Shown: positions 1 to 10,217 of the stretch, one piece after another
Numbering within the stretch: position 1 is the stretch's first letter
Layout of the letters: every line of letters starts with the position of its first letter
NCBI GenBank assembly: GCA_014871665.1
Contig: WGSL01000002.1
Span: 1-64,000, forward strand
Source of the DNA: Collinsella sp.
GTDB lineage: Bacteria > Actinomycetota > Coriobacteriia > Coriobacteriales > Coriobacteriaceae
Reading direction: 5' to 3'
DNA: 64,000 nt
Notes under the pieces: generated by a model
Database searches by the model: none
What the model saw: only the letters and a program-made list of their open reading frames with translations
Told to the model about the DNA's origin: nothing
Translations under genes and position numbers: made by a program

Positions 1-57
1 GCTCGGGCGGGCTTGCAGCGTCGACCGGTCCGCCGTTCGGCAGAACGGCGGAACCTA
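1..57 (-). repeat. 3' portion of dispersed structured element (copy 3), abutting hspR stop
   Basis: Bases 16-58 are identical to 23076-23118 behind pyrE, and bases 1-17 resemble 19993-20009 behind the lipoprotein gene. A 10-bp hairpin (29-38 with 43-52, loop GGCA) is visible. The last bases include the TAG stop of hspR. The rest of the element lies outside the window. Confidence 0.75.
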
Positions 58-471
58 CAGATCCCCGCCGGCGCCTAGCAGCTTGCGCATGACTTGCTCG
101 GGGTTGACTGAGCCGTCGCGCGGGGCCAGGGCGGTGATCTTCTTCTGCATCTTGTACTCGTGCAGCTCGTCCTCGAGCTGGCGCACGCGGGCACGGAGTT
201 TTTCGTTCTCGCGCTCGCGCTCCTCAGCACGCTCCTTCATATCGAGGATGCGCACCACGCCGGCAAGGTTGATGCCCTCGTCGGTCAGCTGGTTGATGAG
301 CTCTAGGCGCTCGATATCGGCGCGCGAATACAGGCGCGTGTTGCCGCCCGAGCGCTGGGGGTTCACCAGGCCCTTGGACTCGTAGACGCGCAGAGTCTGC
401 GGATGCATGCCGGTCAACTCGGCCGCCACGCTGATCATGTACAGCGGTTTATTCCTATTGTCCTCGGCCAT
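55..471 (-). CDS. hspR: HspR, MerR-family repressor of the dnaK operon
   Basis: A 138-residue MerR-type regulator with a winged HTH at about residues 11-80, including the typical arginine-rich wing and an LRVYE-type recognition region. A charged coiled coil follows (about 80-112) with a short C-terminal tail. In actinobacteria HspR binds HAIR inverted repeats upstream of dnaK and uses DnaK as co-repressor; that is family knowledge. Its place as last gene of dnaK-grpE-dnaJ-hspR, 72 bases behind dnaJ, makes the assignment secure. The stop codon lies in a dispersed repeat element. Confidence 0.95.
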   Translation of the reverse strand: MAEDNRNKPLYMISVAAELTGMHPQTLRVYESKGLVNPQRSGGNTRLYSRADIERLELINQLTDEGINLAGVVRILDMKERAEERERENEKLRARVRQLEDELHEYKMQKKITALAPRDGSVNPEQVMRKLLGAGGDL

Positions 472-543
472 GCTACCTGACCCCTTTCCGTCTCGTTATC
501 GTCCATCATAAGCCCGCGGGCGCGGGCGTGCGCCACGACCGCC

Positions 544-1509
544 CTAGTACGTCGCCTTGTAACGGTTGACCTTCTCGCGATAATCGCGCGTGTCGGCCTC
601 GCGCAGCTTGGTCATAGCATCGCGCTCGTCATCGGACAGGTTCGTGGGGACCTGTACCTTGATTTCGACGAGCAGCGCGCCTGTGCGGCCACGGTGCTTA
701 ACGTCGGGCGCGCCCATCTCCTTAAAGCGGAACTTCTTGCCCGTCTGGGTGCCAGCGGGCACCTTCAGACGAACCGTCGCGCCGCCGGGCGTGGGCACAT
801 CAACCGTGCAGCCAAGCGCCGCCTCGTAGACCGAGATCGGCACCTCCATGGTCACATCGGCACCCTTGCGCTTAAACAGCGGGTGCTCCTCCACATGCGT
901 GGTCACGACCAGGTCGCCGCGCTCGCCGCCGGCAACGCCATACTCGCCGCGACGCTTGTAGCGTAGCTTGCCGCCGTCGACCGCGCCCGCGGGCACCGAG
1001 ACCGTAATGGTCTGCTGCTCGCCTGTCGAGGGAATGCGATAGGTGACCTTGTGCGTCACGCCGCGAAACGCGTCCTCGGCCGTCACATCGACGGTCAGCG
1101 ACAGGTCGCCGCCCTTGCGAGCACGGCTGCGACCCGCGCCGGCACCGGCAGCGCCCGCAGCCCCGGCAAAGCCCGAGCCCCAATCGCTGCCCCAGGCGCC
1201 GTTGCCGCTAAAGATGCTGTCGAAGATGTCGCCCCAGCCGCTGGCACCCGCGCCGGCACCGTAGCCGCCGCCATACGCGCCGCCCGCGCCCGGCATGCCG
1301 CCAAACATGAGCATCTGGTCGTACTCTTTGCGCTTCTTCTCGTCCGAAAGCGTCTCGTAGGCCTCGCTGATCTCCTTGAACTTGGCCTCGTCGCCGCCGG
1401 CATCGGGGTGATATTTTTGCGCGAGCTTGCGAAACGCGCTCTTGATCTCTTTGTCGGAGGCGCTCTTGGATACGCCCAGGATGTCATAGAAGGTTTTGCC
1501 TGCAGCCAT
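544..1509 (-). CDS. dnaJ: DnaJ/CbpA-type co-chaperone lacking the zinc finger
   Basis: A 321-residue Hsp40 that stimulates DnaK ATPase and delivers clients. The J domain covers residues 6-70 with the HPD motif at 34-36. A Gly/Ala-rich linker runs from about 70 to 130, followed directly by the two C-terminal beta-sandwich domains. The four CxxCxGxG zinc repeats of class A DnaJ are absent, so this is a class B (CbpA/DnaJ2-like) protein although it sits in the classical dnaK operon. Good Shine-Dalgarno (AGGAG) upstream. It is separated from grpE by a strong hairpin at 1582-1611. Confidence 0.93.
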   Translation of the reverse strand: MAAGKTFYDILGVSKSASDKEIKSAFRKLAQKYHPDAGGDEAKFKEISEAYETLSDEKKRKEYDQMLMFGGMPGAGGAYGGGYGAGAGASGWGDIFDSIFSGNGAWGSDWGSGFAGAAGAAGAGAGRSRARKGGDLSLTVDVTAEDAFRGVTHKVTYRIPSTGEQQTITVSVPAGAVDGGKLRYKRRGEYGVAGGERGDLVVTTHVEEHPLFKRKGADVTMEVPISVYEAALGCTVDVPTPGGATVRLKVPAGTQTGKKFRFKEMGAPDVKHRGRTGALLVEIKVQVPTNLSDDERDAMTKLREADTRDYREKVNRYKATY

Positions 1510-1581
1510 CGTAGCTCCTCTCCTGTTTCATCCGCCGCCCAGCGGGCGGCGGCTCATGCTTTCATATGGCACTAGGCCAGA

Positions 1582-1611
1582 AAGGGCCCCGGGTGTTGCC
1601 CCGGGGCCCTT
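1582..1611 (-). terminator. Strong hairpin between grpE and dnaJ
   Basis: A perfect 12-bp GC-rich stem (1582-1593 with 1600-1611, loop of 6) directly behind the grpE stop. The tail read on the minus strand is TTTCTGG, so the U-tract is poor. It could be a partial terminator or processing site that lowers dnaJ-hspR expression relative to dnaK-grpE. Confidence 0.6.
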
Positions 1612-1616
1612 CTCAA

Positions 1617-2459
1617 TTACTCCTCGGTGCTCTCGGCCGTATCGGCCGCAGCATCCTCGGGCGCCGCTTCGGGCTCCGGTGCGGGGCGTTTCTCGCCGCC
1701 GTAGGTCACCGTCACCATCGCGGAACGCAGGATGCGATCCGCCATGCGGTAGCCCTTCTGGTACACGTCGTTGACGGTCTCATCGTACTGCGACGCGTCC
1801 TCGACGCGACCCACGGCTTGGTGCTCGAGCGGATCGAACGCCTCGCCCTTGGGGTCGATGGGCTCAACGCCCTCGTGCGCAAACACATCGAGCAGCTTGG
1901 CATGCACCGCGTCGACACCGTCGACGAACTGCTTAAAGTCGTCGGCAAGCTCCTGGCTGCGGGCATGGTCGATCGCACGCTCGATATCGTCGACCACCGG
2001 CAGCAGCGCGGTGACGAGCTTCTCGGTCGCGCGCTCGCGCTCGGCGATACGCTCATTGGCGGTGCGGCGACGGAAGTTCTCCCAGTCGGCCTGCAGACGG
2101 GCGGTGCGCTCGGTGGCGTCCTTTGCCTTGTCCTCGGCGGCCTTCTGAGCCTCTGCCGCAGCATCGAGCTCGTTGCGCACGTCGGCAAGCTCTTTCTGAG
2201 CCTGCTCGAACTTGAGCTTAAAGTCGTTGTCGGCGGCTTCCTCACCGGCGCGGATAGCGGCTTCCACCATCTCGTCCTCGGTCATCGTCGCCTCCTTGTT
2301 GGAATCCTCTACTTGGTTCTCGGCAGCCTCGGCGGCCGGGGCCTCGTTGGCCTCGGTATCGTCAACGGCCTCTACGGGAATCTTCACGTCCTTCTCCTCA
2401 GAGTCAACGGGGGCGGCACCAACGGCGGCCGCCTCCGTGCGAGCTTTACGGGCGGACAT
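1617..2459 (-). CDS. grpE: GrpE nucleotide exchange factor
   Basis: A 280-residue GrpE, longer than the usual 180-210 because of an acidic N-terminal extension of about 85 residues. A long coiled coil follows (about 90-160) and then the beta-domain (about 170-250) with the conserved DGVDAVH-like and MVTVTYG-like segments. It exchanges ADP on DnaK. It starts only 2 bases after the dnaK stop, so the two genes are translationally close. An internal ATG at the start of MTEDEM is a possible alternative start. Confidence 0.95.
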   Translation of the reverse strand: MSARKARTEAAAVGAAPVDSEEKDVKIPVEAVDDTEANEAPAAEAAENQVEDSNKEATMTEDEMVEAAIRAGEEAADNDFKLKFEQAQKELADVRNELDAAAEAQKAAEDKAKDATERTARLQADWENFRRRTANERIAERERATEKLVTALLPVVDDIERAIDHARSQELADDFKQFVDGVDAVHAKLLDVFAHEGVEPIDPKGEAFDPLEHQAVGRVEDASQYDETVNDVYQKGYRMADRILRSAMVTVTYGGEKRPAPEPEAAPEDAAADTAESTEE

Positions 2460-2461
2460 GA

Positions 2462-4354
<1,893 letters not shown>

Positions 4355-4463
4355 TAGAAATTCCCTCTCTCTTGTGCGTTCGCGCCGACTCGGCGGTCTG
4401 CCGCGCGGCGCTTCGGCTTGTCTTTCAGGATGTAGTGTATCCCCTTATGGGCCGGAATATACA

Positions 4464-4490
4464 AAATCTAAGTCAATTCATATAAGATTT
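4464..4490 (-). promoter_or_regulatory. AT-rich inverted repeat upstream of dnaK, candidate promoter/HspR site
   Basis: In a GC-rich setting, 4461-4495 is conspicuously AT-rich. It contains an imperfect inverted repeat, AAATCT (4464-4469) with AGATTT (4485-4490), and a minus-strand TTGACT. It lies about 110-135 bases upstream of dnaK. It does not match the classic CTTGAGT-N7-ACTCAAG HAIR consensus and no well-spaced -10 box was found, so an HspR role is only a guess. Confidence 0.3.
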
Positions 4491-4617
4491 CTTATCTCTG
4501 AGAGTTTAGGTTCTTAAATGCGCAGGTAGATGCGCTGATTGAGTTCTCGGCAAATCTATCGAGATCTATGTAGAGATGGCTGAGGTTTGGGTCCGGGGGC
4601 GCCTGGGGCTGCCTTGT

Positions 4618-4745
4618 GGAAAGCTCGTCCCGGTTTGAGCGTGGATTCCGGGTCGCAGTTTCCGCTGGCGGACCCAACCGGAAACTGCAACCCGTTTTTC
4701 GACAAAATAATGGGATGCGGTTTCCGCAAGCACGCTCAATCGCCC
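4618..4745. repeat. Dispersed nested-palindrome repeat (family C, copy 1)
   Basis: An outer 9-bp stem (4635-4643 TTGAGCGTG with 4731-4739) encloses a 15-bp stem with one wobble (4649-4663 with 4680-4694). A further arm GGGATGCGGTTTCC (4712-4725) can pair alternatively with 4680-4693. The same word set recurs at 19570-19739 and in part at 22755-22855. The rest of the 595-base spacer between dnaK and the ferredoxin gene holds no gene I can support. Confidence 0.6.
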
Positions 4746-4949
4746 TATATTTCAAGTCACCTTTAGCTAACATTTACGCAGCTCAACGGCCCCACCTGCG
4801 TGTTTTTTAGTAAACCTTGGCATACTCGGCGAACGGTATGAAGATGCCGGTCAGAGGGTATTGCAAACGGTCGCTCCCGTGGTATGTTTTTGCCCGAATC
4901 AAACCGGCGCGCATCGCCTGTAGCGTCGGTCAACAGAGAGGAAACTACC

Positions 4950-5135
4950 ATGGCTCATCCCGTAATTGATGCCGACGAGTGCATCGCTTGTGGCGTTTGC
5001 GTCGACTCCTGCCCCGCTGGCGTTCTGGAGCTCCAGGACGTCGCTACCGTCGCTGACGAGGACTCCTGCGTCGCCTGTGGCGCTTGCCAGGACGCTTGCC
5101 CCGCTGGCGCGATCACCGAGATCGTCGAGGAGTAA
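4950..5135 (+). CDS. 2x[4Fe-4S] ferredoxin
   Basis: A 61-residue clostridial-type ferredoxin with two CxxCxxCxxxCP motifs, one per half, as in low-potential electron carriers serving pyruvate:ferredoxin oxidoreductase or hydrogenase. The two halves are near duplicates. The ATG at 4950 is chosen because GAGAGGAAA precedes it and because upstream codons add no conserved sequence. It is a single-gene unit closed by the strong hairpin at 5181-5210. The specific redox partner cannot be told from sequence. Confidence 0.93.
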   Translation: MAHPVIDADECIACGVCVDSCPAGVLELQDVATVADEDSCVACGACQDACPAGAITEIVEE

Positions 5136-5174
5136 CAACTCCCCCACCTGCACACTCAAAAGTACACCGTGCAC

Positions 5175-5214
5175 AAAAAAGGAGGCCTCCGCATCGCCGC
5201 GGAGGCCTCCTTTT
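5175..5214. terminator. Bidirectional intrinsic terminator
   Basis: A perfect 12-bp stem (5181-5192 with 5199-5210), itself containing the palindrome GGAGGCCTCC, is flanked by A6 on the left and T4 on the right. It can end the ferredoxin transcript and also minus-strand transcription. Confidence 0.88.
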
Positions 5215-5253
5215 GCATGTGTGGGCAGCTAATTTGGAGCGGGACCCTTGGCA

Positions 5254-5318
5254 GTTGCGGTGGAATAGTTCCTGGCTCATTGCTTAGGTGCCGATTGTAG
5301 GAACTATTTCACCGCAAC
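5254..5318. repeat. Dispersed hairpin repeat (family R2, copy 1) behind niaR
   Basis: A 20-bp stem, GTTGCGGTGGAATAGTTCCT (5254-5273) with 5299-5318, has a single G-U wobble and a 25-base loop. It ends 20 bases after the niaR stop on the minus strand. A second copy with the same arms lies behind the LuxR gene at 27101-27165. Confidence 0.75.
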
Positions 5319-5337
5319 TTATAAAGACGGTGTCGGG

Positions 5338-5883
5338 CTAGGACAAATCATCCTCGTAGGGCATTAAATCGGCAAGGTAGCCCTTCTCCTTGAGCATGGC
5401 CTCGATCTCGTCGAGGGTTTGCTCATCCTCCGCCGCAATGCGATGGAAGTGATAGCCGCTGGTCACCGTCAGCAGCGGGAAGCTCTTGCCGCTGGCGATG
5501 CCCTCTAGGTAGCGCTCGACATCGCGGCGGTTGCGGATGTCCAAGTCGGCCGTGATCTTACCGTACACGCGGTGATTGACGATCACGTTGAGCACGGCAC
5601 CACCGGCGTCGACGATACTCGTGAGCTCATCGCCTGCCTGCTCCACGCCGTGGCGAACCTTGACCAAGCGCGTGGGCACAGCGGGGCTGCTGGGGGCTTC
5701 CTGCAGCACGTAGCCGCGGTTGGTCGCCACGATATCGTGCCCATCGGCGCGCAGCAGGGCGATGTCCTGCACCACGACCTGGCGGCTCACACCCACCTCG
5801 CGGGCAAGCGCGCTGCCCGATACGGGCCCCTTGGCTCCCTCGAGCACGGCCATGATGGCACGGCGACGCTCGCGGGCGTTCAT
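5338..5883 (-). CDS. niaR: NiaR, niacin-responsive repressor of NAD synthesis
   Basis: A 181-residue protein with an N-terminal HTH_11 winged helix (about 5-60) and a C-terminal 3H domain (about 75-175) carrying the spaced histidines of the NiaR (YrxA) family. In Firmicutes and related groups NiaR binds nicotinate and represses nad genes. The ATG overlaps the nadC stop (TAATG), so translation is coupled. Being last in nadA-nadB-nadC-niaR with a palindromic operator at the operon start fits autoregulation. Function is inferred from domains and context. Confidence 0.93.
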   Translation of the reverse strand: MNARERRRAIMAVLEGAKGPVSGSALAREVGVSRQVVVQDIALLRADGHDIVATNRGYVLQEAPSSPAVPTRLVKVRHGVEQAGDELTSIVDAGGAVLNVIVNHRVYGKITADLDIRNRRDVERYLEGIASGKSFPLLTVTSGYHFHRIAAEDEQTLDEIEAMLKEKGYLADLMPYEDDLS

Positions 5884-6743
5884 TATTTACCGTCCAGCAG
5901 ACGCAGGTGCTTAAGCGAGAGGTCGAGGATCGGCGCGGAGTGCGTCAGGGCGCCCGAGCTAATGTAGTCGACGCCCAGATCAGCCAGGGCGCGAATGTTG
6001 TCGGCGTCCACATTGCCCGAGCACTCGGTCTTGGCACGACCGGCGATAAGCTCGATGGCGGCGGCCATGTCGTCATGGGTCATGTTGTCGAACATGATAA
6101 TGTCGGCACCGGCCTCCACGGCTTCGCGTACCATGTCCAGGTTCTCGCACTCAATCTCGACCGTCGTGGTAAACGACGCGTGGGCGCGCGCCATCTCGAT
6201 CGCGCGCGTCACGCCACCGGCGGCATCGATGTGGTTGTCCTTGAGCATGACGGCTGTCGACAGGTTGTAGCGATGGTTGCTGCCGCCGCCGATCTCGACC
6301 GCGGCCTTCTCGAAGACGCGCATGCCCGGCGTGGTCTTGCGTGTGTCGACGAGCACGGTCTTGGTACCCTCGAGCGCCGCTGCCATTCTGTGCGTATAGG
6401 TAGCGATACCGCTCATGCGCTGCAGGTAGTTGAGCGCCACGCGCTCGCCCGAAAGCAGCACGCGCGCATCGCCGCGCACCTGGCCCACGTGGTCGCCGGC
6501 GTGTACCTCGTCACCGTCGGCAACATCAAACAGCACCGAGCTCTGCGGATCCAGCAGCTCAAAGGTGCGAGCGAACACGTCCAGACCGGCGATGATGCCA
6601 TCGGCCTTGGCGATGAGCTCCACCGTGGCGGGGCGCGCCGTGGAACACACACTCGCCGTGCTCACATCCTCAAACGTGATGTCCTCGCGTAGAGCCTGCA
6701 GAATCAGATCATCGACGACGAGCTTCATGGTAATGGGATTCAT
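5883..6743 (-). CDS. nadC: Quinolinate phosphoribosyltransferase (carboxylating)
   Basis: A 286-residue NadC converting quinolinate and PRPP to nicotinate mononucleotide, CO2 and PPi. The DTRKTTPG motif, the KDNHI segment and the late VEIEC and IMFDNM segments of the TIM-like barrel are all present. Length is typical. It starts 3 bases after the nadB stop and overlaps niaR by one base, so the genes form one transcript. Confidence 0.97.
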   Translation of the reverse strand: MNPITMKLVVDDLILQALREDITFEDVSTASVCSTARPATVELIAKADGIIAGLDVFARTFELLDPQSSVLFDVADGDEVHAGDHVGQVRGDARVLLSGERVALNYLQRMSGIATYTHRMAAALEGTKTVLVDTRKTTPGMRVFEKAAVEIGGGSNHRYNLSTAVMLKDNHIDAAGGVTRAIEMARAHASFTTTVEIECENLDMVREAVEAGADIIMFDNMTHDDMAAAIELIAGRAKTECSGNVDADNIRALADLGVDYISSGALTHSAPILDLSLKHLRLLDGK

Positions 6744-6746
6744 GGT

Positions 6747-8123
6747 CTACTCCTCCACGGCCTGCGTGCCAGCGGCACGGGCCAAATCATCGATTGCCAG
6801 GGAGTCGGCGCTCAGGGCGCGATGACGCCCGTCGAGCGCGGGCTCGCCCGCCTGCTCCACGGCGAGCGACTCGCCGGTGCGCATGCACCAGGCGGCACGG
6901 CGGCCCCAAACCAGGGACTCGAGCAGGCTGTTGGAAGCCAGGCGATTCTTGCCGTGCACGCCGTTGCAGGCCGTCTCACCGGCTGCGTAGAGCTCGGGCA
7001 TCGAGGTGCGGCCGTCCTTGTCGACCCACACGCCGCCCATAAAGTAGTGCTGCGTAGGCGTAACGGGGATGGGCTCGTCCAAGATGTCGCGGCCGTCCTC
7101 CAAGCAGCGTGCGCGAATGTTGGCAAAGTGCCCGGTCACTACATCGCGCTCAACGGGGGCAAAGCTCAGCCACTCGTGCTCGGTACCGTCCTGCTTCATC
7201 TGCTCGCGAATAGCGGCAGCGACCACATCGCGCGGCTGAAGCTCGTCGGTAAAGCGCTCACCGGCGGCATTGAGCAGAATCGCGCCCTCGCCGCGGCAGC
7301 TCTCGCTGATCAGGAACGTGCGGCCTGGCTGCGGCGAGAACAGACCCGTGGGGTGAATCTGCACGTAGTCCAGGTGCTCCATCTTAATGCCATGCTCCTG
7401 AGCGATGTAGCAGGCATCGCCCGTGAGCTGCGGATAGTTGGTCGAGTGGTCGTATACGCCGCCGATGCCGCCCGTTGCCCACAGCGTGTGACGGGCGCGG
7501 ATCTTAAACGGCTCGCCGGCATGCGCGCCCTCGGCGGCATTTACCAGCTCGTCGGCGGGACGAACCGAGTTGTCCTCGTCCACGGGAACGGCGACGACAC
7601 CGGCACACACCGTGGCGCCGTCACGCTCGCCCGTCAGGATGTCGGTCATGGCCACGTGCTCCAAAATCTGCACGTTATCCAGTTTGCGAACGGCTTGGAG
7701 CAGCTTGGTCGTGATCTCCTTGCCCGTAATGTCGGCATGGAAGGCAATGCGGGGGCGGCTGTGCGCGCCCTCGCGGGTAAAGTCGAGGCTGCCGTCGGCC
7801 TTGCGCTCAAAGTCCACGCCCATCGCCAGCAGGTCGTTGATGACCGAGCGGCTCGAACGGATCATGATGTCGACGCTCTCGCGGCGGTTCTCGTAGTGGC
7901 CGGCGTGCATGGTGTCCTCAAAGAAGGCATCGTAGTCCGAGCCCTCGGGCAGCACGCAAATGCCGCCCTGCGCGAGCATCGAATCGCACTCGTCGACAGC
8001 GCCCTTGGAGAGCATGATCACGCGCATGCTCGTCGGCAGGTTGAGGGCCGCGTACAGACCCGCCACGCCGCAGCCGGCAATAACGACGTCGCACTCCATA
8101 TCGGGGTATTGCTTGGTTTCCAC
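6747..8123 (-). CDS. nadB: L-aspartate oxidase, short form
   Basis: A flavoprotein oxidising aspartate to iminoaspartate for NadA. The FAD site GCGVAG is at about residues 15-20; the RIAFHADITG, HPTGL, SESCRGEGA and GKNRLASNSLLE motifs follow in order. I start it at GTG 8123 because GGGAGAGG lies 5-7 bases upstream; an ATG at 8150 is in frame but lacks that spacing. The resulting 458 residues lack most of the C-terminal helical domain of 530-540-residue NadB, as in some anaerobe homologues. A hairpin (AGGGAC/GTCCCT, 8152-8164) separates it from nadA. Confidence 0.92.
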   Translation of the reverse strand: METKQYPDMECDVVIAGCGVAGLYAALNLPTSMRVIMLSKGAVDECDSMLAQGGICVLPEGSDYDAFFEDTMHAGHYENRRESVDIMIRSSRSVINDLLAMGVDFERKADGSLDFTREGAHSRPRIAFHADITGKEITTKLLQAVRKLDNVQILEHVAMTDILTGERDGATVCAGVVAVPVDEDNSVRPADELVNAAEGAHAGEPFKIRARHTLWATGGIGGVYDHSTNYPQLTGDACYIAQEHGIKMEHLDYVQIHPTGLFSPQPGRTFLISESCRGEGAILLNAAGERFTDELQPRDVVAAAIREQMKQDGTEHEWLSFAPVERDVVTGHFANIRARCLEDGRDILDEPIPVTPTQHYFMGGVWVDKDGRTSMPELYAAGETACNGVHGKNRLASNSLLESLVWGRRAAWCMRTGESLAVEQAGEPALDGRHRALSADSLAIDDLARAAGTQAVEE

Positions 8124-8178
8124 AGGAATCCTCTCCCTTGAATGTGACATAAGGGACCGTCCCTCATGCCGCATTGTT

Positions 8179-9204
8179 CTAGCACGCTGCGTACTCGAGC
8201 ATGCGGTCGAGCGTGAGCTTGGCCTGATCGGCGGCCTCGTCCGACACGCCAATCTGCACCTCGCCCTCGCCCGTCTCCAGGCAGCGCACGAGCTTTTCGA
8301 GCGTGATGAGATCCATGTTGACGCAGGTGGGCTGCACCGCGGGGAAGTGGAACTTCTTGCCGGTGCCCTGGCAGCGGCGCTCGAGCTCGTAGAGCACGCC
8401 ACGGACCGTCACGATAATGAACTCGCTCGCGTCGGACTCCTCGGCGTACTTGATGATGCCGGCGGTGGAGCCGATGTAGTCGGCCTCGGCCAAGACGTCG
8501 GCCTTGCACTCAGGATGCGCCAGCACGAGCGCGTCGGGGTGGGCCTCCGTCGCGTCGACAATCTGCTCGACGGTGATGATGTGATGGCGCGGGCAGTAGC
8601 CGTTGTTGAGAATGACGTGCTTTTGCGGCACCTGCTCGGCTACGAAGCGGCCGAGGTTTTGGTCGGGAATGAACAGGATATGCTGCTGCGGCAGCTCGGA
8701 CACGATCTTGACGGCGTTGGAGCTGGTGACGCACACGTCGCTCCAGCTCTTGATCTCGACCGTGGAGTTGACGTAGCAGACCACGGCCAGGTCGTCGCCG
8801 TACTCGGCGCGCGCCGCGTCGACCGTCTCGCGCTTGACCATATGAGCCATGGGGCAGTCCGCGCCCGGCTCGGGCAGCAGCACGGTCTTGGTGGGGTTGA
8901 GCAGCTTGGCGCTCTCGCCCATAAACTCCACGCCGCACAGCACGATGGTCTGCTGCGGCAGGCTCTTGGCGAGCTTAGCCAGGTAGAAGCTGTCGCCGAC
9001 GTAATCGGCCACAGCCTGGACCTCGGGTGCCACGTAATAGTGTGCCAGGATCACCGCGTCGCGTTGGGTTTTAAGTTGCTGAATGGCCTCGACGAGCTCT
9101 GCGGGCACCAATGCCGCGCGCTCCGTTGCCGTCGTTGCCGATGCCAGGCCGGCCGCGATATCGCGTGCAAGCTCCGATGCATCCATGTTCGCGCTCTGTG
9201 CCAT
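8179..9204 (-). CDS. nadA: Quinolinate synthase (4Fe-4S)
   Basis: A 341-residue NadA condensing iminoaspartate with dihydroxyacetone phosphate. The three cluster cysteines are visible: Cys90 (VLCGVEF), a later HPECK cysteine and a VQPTC cysteine. The AHYY motif near residue 55 and the MAHM segment are conserved. ATG 9204 is preferred over the TTG at 9207 for its spacing from AGAGGGG. First gene of the operon, about 40 bases behind the candidate NiaR operator. Confidence 0.96.
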   Translation of the reverse strand: MAQSANMDASELARDIAAGLASATTATERAALVPAELVEAIQQLKTQRDAVILAHYYVAPEVQAVADYVGDSFYLAKLAKSLPQQTIVLCGVEFMGESAKLLNPTKTVLLPEPGADCPMAHMVKRETVDAARAEYGDDLAVVCYVNSTVEIKSWSDVCVTSSNAVKIVSELPQQHILFIPDQNLGRFVAEQVPQKHVILNNGYCPRHHIITVEQIVDATEAHPDALVLAHPECKADVLAEADYIGSTAGIIKYAEESDASEFIIVTVRGVLYELERRCQGTGKKFHFPAVQPTCVNMDLITLEKLVRCLETGEGEVQIGVSDEAADQAKLTLDRMLEYAAC

Positions 9205-9245
9205 CAAGGCCCCTCTCTTTTGGCGAATCTTGGGGCTTTAGTATG

Positions 9246-9289
9246 ACACCTAGGTTTACAGCTGACAAGACAGCTGTAAACCTAGGTGT
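9246..9289. promoter_or_regulatory. Candidate NiaR operator upstream of nadA
   Basis: A perfect 19-bp inverted repeat, ACACCTAGGTTTACAGCTG (9246-9264) with 9271-9289, spacer of 6. The core TTTACAGCTG-N6-CAGCTGTAAA matches the TTTACA-TGTAAA style of NiaR/YrxA sites, and niaR is the last gene of this operon. It would cover the nadA promoter region. A hairpin in the leader RNA is an alternative reading. Confidence 0.82.
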
Positions 9290-9494
9290 AAAGTTGAAAT
9301 AAAGATTCAATCATGCGGCAGGTCCATTTTCGAACTGGCAAGCTGAGGATAGCCGAGCTCTCGATAGCGCAGGAGGCATCTTTCGCCACCGCAATACCGC
9401 TCGGCGCGAGTTGCGCACCATGAGGCACGAACGGGCGCTCCCCCGCGAGCGGCACGCGCCCAATGTGGCAAAATCGAACTACTAAGGGGCCCGA

Positions 9495-10217
9495 ATGCTC
9501 AAGATTATTGCCTGCGACGATGACGTCGCTTTTCTAGATAGACTGCACCGGATGATCGACCGTTGGTCGACCGAGACGGGCACGGCGGTCGATGTTGCAC
9601 TCGTCACGCGCGGCGAGGATCTGCTGGCACGCCATGCCGCATCGCGCGCCGACATTATCATGCTCGACATGATCATGCCGCTCGTCAACGGCATGGACAC
9701 CGCCCGCGAGCTGCGCCAATCCGATACCGCCGTGCGCTTGGTATTTCTGACCTCATCGCCCGAGTTCGCGCTTGAGTCCTACGAGGTCCGCGCCTTCGAC
9801 TACCTGCTCAAACCCGTGACCTACGAGCGCGTGGCGCAACTGCTCGACGAGCTGTCGAGCCTGCGTCCGGCAACGATCGACGAACTCGTCATCAAGACGT
9901 CCTTTGGCTACCATGCCCTGCGCCTATCCGATATCGAATATGCCGAGGCTCGCAACAAGCACGTGGTCTTCCACCTGCGCGATGGCCGCGATATCGAGGC
10001 GCTCGAGCCGTTCCGCAGCATCGAGGACCGGCTGGCCCAAAACGCGACCTTCTTTAAGTGCCACCGCAGCTACCAGGTCAATCTGCGCAACATCGACCAC
10101 TTTAACCGCACGGAAATCGTCATGCGCTCGGGCGTGTGCATACCGCTCGCGCGCAGCTGCAAGCAGGGATTCCAAGACGCCTACTTTGCGGTGCGGTTCG
10201 AGGGCGGGAGACGCTGA
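9495..10217 (+). CDS. LytTR-family response regulator
   Basis: 240 residues. The receiver domain (1-125) has an acidic pocket at residues 8-10, phospho-acceptor Asp58 and a lysine in LLKPV. A LytTR DNA-binding domain (about 140-232) carries the FxxCHRSYxVN signature. It is the AgrA/VirR type that pairs with GHKL kinases. AAGGGG precedes the ATG. Its TGA overlaps the ATG of the kinase gene (TGATG). No peptide precursor gene was recognised next to it, so the stimulus is unknown. Confidence 0.93.
   Translation: MLKIIACDDDVAFLDRLHRMIDRWSTETGTAVDVALVTRGEDLLARHAASRADIIMLDMIMPLVNGMDTARELRQSDTAVRLVFLTSSPEFALESYEVRAFDYLLKPVTYERVAQLLDELSSLRPATIDELVIKTSFGYHALRLSDIEYAEARNKHVVFHLRDGRDIEALEPFRSIEDRLAQNATFFKCHRSYQVNLRNIDHFNRTEIVMRSGVCIPLARSCKQGFQDAYFAVRFEGGRR

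Noticed and set aside
4520..4560. TTGAGT word at 4535-4540 as half of a classical HAIR box
   Set aside because: The second half ACTCAAG at the required spacing is missing.
8145..8170. AGGGAC/GTCCCT hairpin as terminator between nadA and nadB
   Set aside because: Only 6 bp and no T-run; the genes are otherwise an operon, so it is more likely a repeat fragment.
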